From contig JAFLJO010000117.1 of assembly GCA_022712975.1 (NCBI GenBank), positions 1 through 47,304 on the forward strand: a stretch of 47,304 nt of DNA, given 5' to 3'. The translations under genes and the position numbers were made by a program. The notes beneath the pieces are model-generated. The model saw only the letters and a program-made list of their open reading frames with translations, had not been told where the DNA came from and did no database searches. Every line of letters begins with the position of its first letter. Positions within the stretch are counted from its first letter, which is position 1. This document shows positions 1 to 11,900 of the stretch, in pieces. This stretch comes from Desulfocapsa sp. GTDB lineage: Bacteria > Desulfobacterota > Desulfobulbia > Desulfobulbales > Desulfocapsaceae.

Positions 1-2990
1 GAATCACTGACGAGAGCTTCGGTTGTGCTGATAATGACATTAGCTGATAGAGCGACGCCAACCCCGACACCGCCAGCGGCAACGCCGAAGGAGAGAGCAT
101 CGATGGTGGAACTGTTGGTCGAACGAATAGCCAGCGCACCAACCGCTTCGAGGGTCGAACCATTAATCACTTCGGCGGTAGAAAAGCTGGTGATCATATT
201 CCCTGAAAAGGCGACATGGACACCAACGGCTCCAGCAGAAACACCACCAGTCAGAGCCATAATGTTGGCATCAGAGTTAGCGGTGATATCTAAGGTTGTG
301 CCACTGGTCACTTCGGACGCATCGACTTTGGCATCGACGGTGTTAACAATCAGGTTGCCTGCGGCCATAACTCCTACTGCGACTGGGCCAGCAGCAACAC
401 CGATCCCTAACGCACGAATGGTCGATGTGTTCACCGCAGAGATAGCGACCGAACCACCAGCGTCGATGTCGGAACCTCTTTCAACAGACGATCTAACGAG
501 ATTGACAATGTTATTGCCGTAACCAACAACATTCACTGCCACGCCACCACCGGCGACACCAACGTTGAGTGACATGATACCAGCATCAGAGGTAGAAGTT
601 ACGGCAATATTCCCGTTAGTTGAAGTCACAGTAGAGTGATCAATAAGTGCTTGGGTGGTGTTAACAATGAGATTACCCACCAGCGCAACGTTGACGGCTA
701 CACCGCCACCTGCCACGTTAACGGTGGCGGAGAGAATATTGCCCTCTAAGCTAACAGGAGAATCATTCAAAACCGAATCGAGATCGTCTTTATATTGGTC
801 TGGTATCAACCAATCCGGGATAACGTTCGGGGCTAAATCTTGGGCAGAGACGCTGATATTGCCAACGGTTGTTACGACTGAATTTTCGATAGTCGCTCGG
901 TTGGAACTGGTGATCACATTACCAAGTACGCTGGCATTAACAGCTACCCCACCTGCTCCCACATTGACAGCAAGTGAACGGATGATCTGTGACGATGTAG
1001 AAAGAACGCTCAATGATGAAGAACTGGTGATCGTCGAACCACTGATCAGGGCTTCTGTGGTATTAACGATGACGTTCGCAGAAAGTGCTACTCCGACTCC
1101 GACTCCTCCAGCTGCCACCCCAAAGGCCAGCGCATCAATACTAGAGTGGTTAGTCGAACTGATAGTCATTGCACCGCCAGCATCAATGACTGATCCTGAC
1201 GAGATTTCTGCCGTCGTTACACCCGTAATAATATTCCCGGTAAAAGAGACAAGGACACCGACGGTTCCCGCTGCAACACCGCCAGACAAAGCCACAATAT
1301 TAGAGTTAGAGAGCGCAGTAACATCAAGAGTGGCTCCGCTGGTAACATTTGATGCATCAATTTTTGCTGCTACCGTATTAGCAACGACATTCGCACCAGC
1401 CAGAATACCGACGGAAACGCCACCCGAGCCAGCGACGCTAATCCCAAGGGATCGGATGGTCGAAACATCCTTGGCAGCAACCTTAACGAGTCCATCAGCA
1501 GTAACAGTGGAACTCTCCTTAATGAGAGCGTCGACACTGTTAGCAATCACATTCCCAAAAGCCGTAGCATTAACAGCGACTGCGCCGCTCGCCGCAACAC
1601 CGATAGTCAAAGCCATAATTCCAGCACTTGAATCGGCATCAATCACCACATCACCAGCACTTGATGTCACTGTTGAAGCGGCAATGCTCGCTGATATGTC
1701 ATTCGTGATCACATTGCCTGAGAACGCACCATTGACCGCCACGGCTCCAGAACCTGCAACGCTGATCATAATTGCTAAGATATTGCCATCAAGATCAATT
1801 GGTGAACCATCAAGAGCTTTATTAAACTCCGCACTTTGGTCTGCTGGAACCATCCAGTTAGGAATCACACTCGGATCATCATCACTGGCGGTTAAGGTGA
1901 TATTACTGACGGTATCGACGAATGAATGATCATCAATAATGGCGATCACGTCATTGGTGACCACATTACCCATTGCCGTGACTTGAACAGCCACTGTACC
2001 AGAACCTGAAACACCAAGAGCTAAGGCATGGATTCCGGCTGAAGAGGCGGAGGTTAAATCGAGACTTGAACCACCATCGAGATCGGTATCACTGATCCGA
2101 GTTTCCACTGTATTGACGATCACGTTAGTGGATAACGCCACACCTACCGCGACCGATCCAGCACCTGAAACACCGAACGCCAATGAGTCAATGTTTGAGG
2201 TATCGGTTGCCGACAGGGCAATGGCACCTGCAGCATCGATGTTGCTATCTGCTTCAATAATAGCTCTGGTGCGATTGGTCACCACATTCCCGGAGAACGA
2301 GGTGTTAACCGCCACCGAACCTGAGGCAGCAATGCCACCGGTAAAGCTGAGGATATTCGCCTCGTTGCTCGCCGTTAAGCTGAGGGTATCACCACTAGTG
2401 ACCGTTGAACTTGAAATCAACGTATTAACATTGTTGGCAATGACATTGGCACCTATCAGCACTGAAACTGCAACGCTACCCGAAGCCGCAATACTTAAAC
2501 CAAGGGCACGTATTTGTGACTCATCACTTGCCGTCAGATCAATTAAACCACCACTGATAACCGTCGAATCACCAATGACGCTGGCTGAAATATGATTCGT
2601 GATCTCATTACCAAAACCACTGGCTTGAACGCCAACGTTACCTGCGGCAGCAACTCCGACACTTAAGGCGATAATGCCGGCATCTGATAAAGTGGTTAAA
2701 ACAACATCGGCCTCAGTATTGACCACTGTGACAATTGGATCATCATCTCCATCAACGCTACCATCCCAAGTGACACCAGCAAGAACGGTTGAATTATCAA
2801 TTTTTGTTTCCACAGTATTGGTGATCACGTTACCCATCAACGACACTCCAACCGCCACCTTACCAGAACCAGCAACACTCACCTGTAGGGCAAGTATATT
2901 GGCATCAAGGGCAATCGGTGACCCATCGAGGGCGGTATCAACATCCTGCTGCTGCTCGGCGGTTAACATCCAATCTGGTAGGGCGATAGG
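1..2990 (-). repeat. Long-period protein superrepeat inside the giant gene (about 348-372 aa units)
   Basis: A landmark segment of the form PxWxxPxxxxxxxxxALDGSPIxLDxNIL recurs with its conserved Asn-Ile codons near plus coordinates 738, 1782 and 2898. The spacing is therefore 1,044 and 1,116 bp (348 and 372 residues). Between the second and first landmarks I count six sub-repeats of about 58 residues, each carrying a GxxxxGxVxVxxxxxxNVI core. A further incomplete unit extends past the left edge. The copies are clearly diverged at DNA level, so this is an old array, not a recent tandem expansion. Confidence 0.8.
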
Positions 2991-5900
2991 CGCTTGATCA
3001 GCAGCGCTGATGCGCACGTCATTACCAGCAAAGATGGTTGAACCACTGATGGTTGCCGACACATTGTTAGTGATAACATTGCCAAGAACCGAAACTGAAA
3101 CTGCGAAACTCCCCGCCCCCGAAACGCCCATGCCGAGGGTGCGAATAAGAGCTGAAGAGAGGGATTCAAGCACCACATCACCCGTGGTTGCCGTAACGGT
3201 CGAATCACTGATCAGCGTGGTAATGTTGTTGGTAATCACGTTGGCGGCGATAGCGCCACCCCCAGCGACTTTACCGGCTCCTGCGCCACCAAAAGCCAGT
3301 GAATCAATCACCGCACGATCAGCGGCTGCAAGGGTCACATTGTTTTCTGCGGTTACCACGGCACCGTTGGTGATACTGGAAGTGACATCGTTATCAATGA
3401 TGCTAACCGCGATCCCCACGCCACCGGCTATTTTTCCGGCACCAGCACCACCGACAGCGAGATTGACAATCTGGCCACCACTGACATCATCGAGATCAAC
3501 GCCGATCAGATTATTATTGATACCATTGAGGGCATCGGGATCAACAGATGAAACAAAACCGGCCTGTAAGGTCAGATCAGCATCGGTATTAACGGTCATA
3601 TTGTCAATATTGGCGGTAATACTATTACCCATATACACCGTGCTTGATGACGCACCAATACCGGTTTTTCCGGCACCTGCAAAACCGCCGGCGATGGTCA
3701 CCACCGTGGAGCTGTCACTCGCGCTTAAAGCTATATCTCCAGTGGCATCAACATGAACACCCGTAGCGGTATTGCTGGAAAGGTTGTGGCTATTGGTAAT
3801 CTTTGCTGCGATGGCGTTATTCACATCGTTGACAGAGATAGCTCCGCCAACGGCGAATTTACCTGCTCCTGCACCGCCAATCGCCACCGTTACCAGTGTT
3901 TCGTTTGAAGTCGCTTGCAGGTTAAGGGTTGAATCAGTTTTAACGGTGGAACTATTGATCACTGCTGAGGTGTTATTGAACATCAGATTCACCGCAATGC
4001 CGGCACCGACTGCACCTTTTTTTGAAACAGCTAGGCCACCAGCGGTTGCCACACTTACAAGGCTATCGTTAGCGACAATGTCGACCGTTCCCGTAACATC
4101 AATGTCGCTGGCGGTCACCAAAGAGGTATCCGCATCAACACTGGCTCCAATGTGAGCATCAATGGTATTGGCAACAATATTTACTGCAATGGCACCACCA
4201 ACGGCCAGCTTGCCGGCACCGGCTCCACCGACGGCCACAGTGACTAGTATCCCGTTCTCTTCGGCTTCAACGCGCAAATCACCACCGACATCGAGCGTCG
4301 AACCCTCAATACACGCTACGACATCGTTATCTAAAAGAGTTAACGCAAAGGCAAAACCGATCCCTGCTGTTTTACCGTAAGCAAAACCGCCAGCAAACGA
4401 ATAGACTGAGGAACTATCATCTGCAAGCAAGGTGACATCACCCACCGCACCTGTCTCTGCGGTCAAGGTACTATCAACAATACTCGCTTTAACTGTGTTG
4501 CTGATGATGTTAACTGCAATCGTGCCGCCGACTCCGTAACCTTTTTCACCGCCACCCCCTGTGGCAACACCAACTCCGGCGACTGCTGTGACCAGCAAAC
4601 TATCAGACAACGCATTCAGGGTGATATCACCACCGTAGGTAAAGGCACTTACATCTTCAATCTGGGTAAGAACGGTGTTGGTAATGTCAGCAAAAGCGAT
4701 CGCCGCACCAACGCCAGCCTTACCGCCAACCCCGGCAGCACCTGCCACTTGAATGATGGTGGTAGAATCGCGAGCATCGAGAAGAATATCTCCACTAACC
4801 GTTCCGGTCGAGTTGCGGAGTGCCGTTTCTGTGGTTGTCCCACTATACGTAAAAGCAAGCGAGCCACCAACCGCAAAGCCTTTTTTCCCCTTGGCGCCAC
4901 CAGCTCCTGCTGCCATCGACGCCACAAAACCGGTCCGCACCGCCTGTTCTACCAAGCCGTTCAGAGACAACCCGGCACCATCGATGTACGCCGCTGTGGT
5001 TCCGGTTATAATGTTAATTGCTGCCGCTCCGGCAATACCGACAGCGGTCGCATCTTTTTCGGTTTTAGCCAGAGAGACCGATCCCGCCAGCGAGCAAACC
5101 AGAGTACCATCCAGCGCTTCAATGACCAGATCATTCCCGGTCAATGATGTCACATTTTGCACATAAGCCTGAGCGTTATCATGGGCAACATTAACGGTGA
5201 ACGCCCCCGAAATGCCATAGCCAGACTTACTCTTACCGGTGGTCTTTTTAACCTGCTCCACCGCATCACCGACAGATGAGGCATTATCGGTTACTTTACC
5301 CGACGCCTTCATCTCAGTTAACAAGCTCGACATCCGGGTCTGCCAGTTAAGCAGATCGGTGTCAGATTTAGAGCTGCCGTCTGAACCCTGGGTACCGCCG
5401 GTACCACTAAATGGCGTCACCGCCGGATCACTATCGCTCCCCCCCTCAGTCTCGGTCGTCCCAGCTGAAACAAGTGCCCCAGCCACGGCAAAGCTGCCGA
5501 TAAAGCCACCGTTTTCTGCCGAGATACGAATATCCCCAGTTGTTGTGATGGTTCCAGAAGCAACCTCGGCACCGGTTTCATCGCCAATAAGAGCTTGCGT
5601 ATCTCGAACACTGACATTGACCGCCAGTGAAACACCAACCCCGACACTGCCAGACTTAGCCACACCGCCAGCCACCGTAATTAGATAGCTGTTGTCTGTA
5701 GCATCGACAAAGATTGACGCACCATTTGCATCGGTATCGCCAACAGCACCGTGACCAACGACAATAGTTGCGCCGTTATCGATCTGGGCGATCGTGCTGT
5801 TATTGATCACATTGGCGCCAAAAGCACCGTTAAAAGCGACGCTATCAGCGCTGCCGCCTGAGATCAGCGCCAAAACCGCAATATTCTCGTTGTTTGCATC

Positions 5901-8900
5901 AACCTCTAAACTATCGGCGTAGAGACTAACCCCTTCCTCAATCGTTGCGGCGACGTTATTGTTATACAAGAACAGGCCAAGACTGGCACCGGCCGCGCTA
6001 CCACCATCAGCACTTTTAGTCCCACCACCAAAACTGGTAATATCAAAACTAAAATTACCGACCAGAGAGATGATGTGATTAACACTTGCTGCTTCCACCA
6101 CCACATCACGATCACCGGTTTGGAAATCGGTGCCATCGGTTCCGGTATTATTTTGATTGATCTGCGCCCCAGATTTAATTGTTGCCGTAGCATCGTGATT
6201 ATTGACCATCACTGTTAGAGCCCCGGCAAGAGCCAATTTTTGCCCATCCGCCTTGGCGCTGGTATAGCTATCGACCAAGCTGTCCACCAGACCAAAGTTG
6301 CCATTCATGTAGGTCATCAGGTTGGCAACATAATCGAGTCCAATACTTGCAATTGGACTCCCCTTATCTTCCCATTGGTTTTCATCTGTAAAATCGGCAA
6401 CAGTCAGATCGAAATCTTTTTCGGGTTGGCTGCCAACATATTCGTACCAGTTACCAACCATCCCTTCACCAACATGGTTATCAGTAATAGCAACGGTCTC
6501 ACCATTTTTAACCGTGACCAGCCCGACAGTATTGGTATTATGGGTAGCATGGGTGTTGCTGTTCAGCAACGGAGTTATAAGATTAGCTCCCCACAATCCA
6601 GCCGGGTCGATCTGATTTAGGGTCGCGGCCTGAACGGTGAGAGCTCCCGCACTATCAACGGCAGCTTGATTTGAGATATAGGCATCGGCGTTGTCATTAT
6701 AAACACCAACCGCAATCGCCACCGAACCGCCAAACTTAGCATCTTTTGGGTCTTTATCGTCAACACCGGTGGCATCATTTTCAACTGATGACTGGGCAAC
6801 AATGGCAGGACGGTTAGAGGTGGATGCCAAAACAGAAATCGAGCCATCTGCTTCAATGTCGGCGCTATTCACGCCATCACCAATACGGGCAACGGCGGTG
6901 TTGGTATCAACAGAGACAGCCAGTGCCGCACCAATGTCGTAGGTATTGGTTACCGGCGATTCCATTATTTTTTTAATCGTATCGTTTTTCTTCAGGGACT
7001 CAGTAACGCTGTCTTGAACCTTCTTGGTAATTTTGGAAACACCCGTCGCATCGAGAACCTTGGTTTTGATTTTATCTTTAAACTTGCTGATCTTCCCTTC
7101 GGGCTCAACGCCCGCCTCGGCAGAGACCCCATTTTCATCGGCGGGGATAATAAGCATTTTTTTGCCGGCAACATCTTCCTTTGTTTGCACTGCGACCACG
7201 CTGATATTTCCAGCAACATCGGCAGTACCATCGAGATATGCAAGGGTATTGCCGTCCTCAACGCTGATCGCAACCGCAATACCCACTTTACCCTTATCGC
7301 CTGTTTCCGATTCGGCACTGGTATTATTACGATCGATACTGTCCGCCATTACATACAGATTACCGCCAACGGTTAAACTAGCATCAGAGGTCACATTGGC
7401 GGTCACATCAGAATCGACCACCGAGACTGCCACACCCATGGCAAAAGATTTACTGCCATTGCCCTTTACGTTGACGATATTGTCAGCCGTGGCACGGACG
7501 GTCATATCGCCAGTTGCCGTGAGCGAACCCGCGATGGTGACTTCCGAAACAGTAGTTACCACGCCGACACCGACACCGAGAAATAAACTCTTTGGTGCCG
7601 CTTTAGCCAACGTCGTGGCGTCACTATGAACAATGAGATTGTGTGCTTCAATAATTGCTGCATCACTGATATTAATAGTCGCCCTTGAGGTGGCAACCGA
7701 GACCCCGGCAATCAGAGAGAACCCTTCAAGCCCTTTGAGAACCGTGCCTGCCAAACCTGCCAAGGTATCGCCAATCCAACTTTCACCAAAATCAATATCG
7801 TACTTTGCTGCCTCTGCTGTTGCTTTAATGGTGACATCACCGCCCTGAATCGTGGCGGCTCCAATATTTATAGTGGCTTCGTTATAGTCGACGTTGGCAA
7901 AACCAATGGCAGTAAAATCTTTGAACAGATCAGAAGCGAGGATATTAATAGCACCATCGTAGTTCGGATCAGCCATCCCCGTTGACAGCGCGGAAATCAC
8001 GACACCACCATCGATCAGGATATTTTTTCCTTCAATAGTGATATCACCTGCCTGACTGGCAGTATCTGTACGGATGGTCGCCCCAGTAAGGATTTCAACT
8101 GTCGAGCCCCGGAACACTACATCAACCCCGGCCAAACTAGCCGTATCAAAATCAAAACCACTGGCAACTGTCAGCGTCCCTTCCTCTTCAAAGGTAAGGG
8201 TCAAGCCAGCGGTATCGGCAAAATTTATCCAATCGAGATCCGATTGTAGAATCGTCCCCCCGGTTCCCAGAATGACCAATTCATTATCGGTCCCGCCACC
8301 AAGGTCGATGGCAACTTGTTCATCTGCATCAACGGCACCATCACTATCGGCATCGAGATCAGCAATATCAACCCGGAACGCATCATTTCCACTGCCACCG
8401 AACATGCTATCGGCACCACCGCCAGAAATAAGAGTGGTTGAACCGCTGAAATCAGCCGCATCAATCGTTTGCGCAGCATCCGTTCCGGTTAGAACGACAT
8501 GTTCAATGTTGAACAAAGTATCGGAATAAATTGTCGCACCAAGCGCAATCACCAGTGAACTGTCGCCGAGATCAAAATCGCCGGAACTCTCCTCCTGCAA
8601 TTGATCGCTACCATCACCACCGGCAATACTATCGTGACCACTGCCACCGGTTAAAATATCGTCTCCGCCACCACCGGTCAGGGTGTCATCACCGACACCA
8701 CCAGCAAGGATGACATAACCAGCCACCAGAACCTCGCCGAGGATACCGGTAGTTGAAGCGGCGCCACCACTTAAACCAAGATCAGCCACCGCACCGGCAC
8801 CGTTCAATGCCTGAACCCTAACCGTCCCGGTACCAGCCGAAGCATCGATCAGGTTGATTCCTGTACCATCACCATTAAGTTCAGCACTAAGATTTTCAGC

Positions 8901-11900
8901 GGCCGCAGTGAAAGCATCAAGAATATCCTGAACCGTCACAGCGTAGGAGAGAACGACATCGACAACACTGCCATCGGAGAGGGTTACCCGCACATCACCA
9001 GCGACTGAAACGAATGGGGTTCCAGCCAGGGTTGCACCGCTGCCAGTTCCAATAATCCCCAGATTGGCGGCGGCTTGCGAACCGTTCAGCGCAACTACGG
9101 TCAAATCACCGCTGCCCACCGCGACATCGCTGAGGGTCAGGCCGTTACCTGCAACGTTCAGAACGGCCGTCAAATCACTATCGGCAAATTGAATCAGGTC
9201 AATCACATCCTGAATTGTTTCGGCATTGCTTAGATCGATTGCGACAACGGTTCCATCCGTTAAAGTGATCTGAATATCGGTTGAGCCGCTTACAGTGGCA
9301 ACACCAGCCCCATCATTAAGCGATGAAAGGAGAGTGCTATCTTCCAGACCAGAGAGGCTGCTGGAAGTGATACCGCTGGAATCAACGCCGTTACCGTTAT
9401 TAAGGGACAACCGTGAGGTATCGGCCGATAAACCGGTAAAGGCAGAGGTGTCAATAACGTTATCATCATCACCACCGGTCAACTGCGCCACCTCAATACC
9501 GCTGAGGCTGTCGGTTTCTGTGGTCGATCCGGTGACAAAGGTTAACTGGGTGTTGCTTAAAGTGATGGTATCGGCGTTACGGGTTTCAAACAGCAGATCT
9601 TCATCCTCACCACCATCGATCAGGTCATCTCCCAAACCGCCACTTAAGGTATCGAAACCACTATCGCCATACAGTTCGTCATCACCAGAACCGCCAGTGA
9701 GGATATCATCACCAGCACCACCAGCCAAAATAGCACTGCCGCTAAAGGCACCGGCATCCATAATATTGCCACTTAAACCACCCACCAGTTCGGCAACTTC
9801 GATGCTGTCGAGCGAGTTTATCCCCTCACTGCCAGCAATCGTCGTGACGGTCATCGAGCCACCAGTCAAACTTGAAGTACCGGTTATTTCATCAACATCC
9901 ATCCCAGCTTTATTGACGGTAAAGGTGATGATCCACGGGCCAAACTGATCAGTGAGGACAGATCCTTCATAGATTGTTCCGTCACCCTTACCAAGGATAC
10001 CAAGATCGTCAGCGGCAATGGAGTCATTGAGAGCCGTGATGATGATATCGCTGCCATCATCTTGACTGTCAGTAATGTTAATCGCCGTACCAGCAGCGTT
10101 CAGCTCCGCCGTTAGTCGATCGTCGGCACTGAGTAAATCGAGGATATCTTGCAACGTTGTGGCACCACCAAGATCGACCTCAATTACGGTAATCCCATCG
10201 CTCAGAGTGATACTTAAATCATTGGTTCCTATTGCCGTCACTGCGACCCCGGAGCCATCGTTGAGATCGACCAACGCTGTTGTCAGTTCAACCGCAACCC
10301 GTTCCCGGCTGACCGAGATATCCTGACTGGTTAACGAATCAAGCTGAGACAGGGTTTGTTCAAGGGTTTGCGCATTGGCATCATAAGCGATAGAGGTTGT
10401 CGTTTCGCCAGCATAAGTCAGCGTAAAGGTTCCCCCCGTCACCGCAGAATCGAGCGCCAGAGTTACCTCTTCGTTATTACCTTCACCCATGTCCAAACTG
10501 CTATCGGTGAGGATAAACCGACTATCTTCACTCTCGGCAATCATATCAATTCCAGCATTGCCATAGAGCTGATCTACACCAGCGCCACCGGTGAGAAGGT
10601 CATCGCCTGAACCGCCGCGCAAGATATCATCGCCCGCCCTGCCATCGAGGATGACATTACCGGCACTAAAAGCTGAAGCATCAATAGTGTTATCACTATC
10701 ACCACCAGTTAGCTCTGCGTGGGTAATACCAGCAAGAGTATCGGTTTCAGATCCAACCGTGAGTTGACTATTGGTAAGAACAAAATCGCTATCACGAACC
10801 TCAATCAGGGTATCGATACCGCCACCGCCACTGATGGTGTCATCCCCTGCTCCACCAGAGAGATAGTCGTCACCACTACCGCCGATCAGTTCATCATCCC
10901 CAGCTTCGCCATACAAAGCGACACTGCCGAGGGTGAAACCAGACGCATCAAGGAGGTTAGCTCCGTCCCCACCGGTGAGAATCGCCTGTTCAATGCCACT
11001 AAGGATATCTACACTTGTGACCCCACCGACTACGGTTGTCACCAGAGCATCATCATGGATAGCGGTCGTTAAGGTATTGTCCTCAAGAATCATTGAGGTG
11101 GCATCGAGTTTTTCTTCAAGGATATCGGTTCCGGCACCACCAATCAGTTGATCACTGCCGTCGCCACCAGCCAGACTGTCATCACCGGCTCCGGCATCAA
11201 TAACATCATCACCGCCGCCGCCACTGATAGTATCAGCACCAGCACCCGTGATGATCACATTCGCTTCATCGCTACCGATAATTTCATCATTGCCACTACT
11301 GGTGATCACATTATGGATACGGCTGATTCCGTCGGTGTTAGAAGCTGACCCGGTCGTTCCATCGCTGTCACCAACCAGCATATTCACGTAAACATTAAGG
11401 TCACTAAATGCGGAGTAATCGAGAAGATTTGTCCCTGCCGCCCCACCATCGAAGGTGCCAGCGAATACGGCTTCATCCTCAAATACAAAACGGGTATCGC
11501 CACTGCCACCAACGAGACCATTGATTTCACGAGCAGTAACAACCGTGCTACCACCACTTAAAGTTACGCTACCATCAGCTTCAATGGTGTAGTCACCATC
11601 ACTAATAGAAACGGTGCCATCGGCACGAATAACAAAAATCAAATTGGCGGACAAGGCGGAAAAATCGAGGACATCGATCCCTGAGCCACCCACAATAGTG
11701 GTGATCTCAGTTGCCGCAATTGGATTTCCGTAATCACTATCAACAGCAATAAGGTCGGTCAGAGAAGAGAAACTGTAGGTCATTTCACCGGCAGAATAAC
11801 TATAATCGAGGCTATTGCTTCCGGCAGCACCAGAGAGGGCAACAGCACCAAGGGTAAAATCGGTGACATTGAAAACGGTATCGCTGTTACCAGCCGTTAA

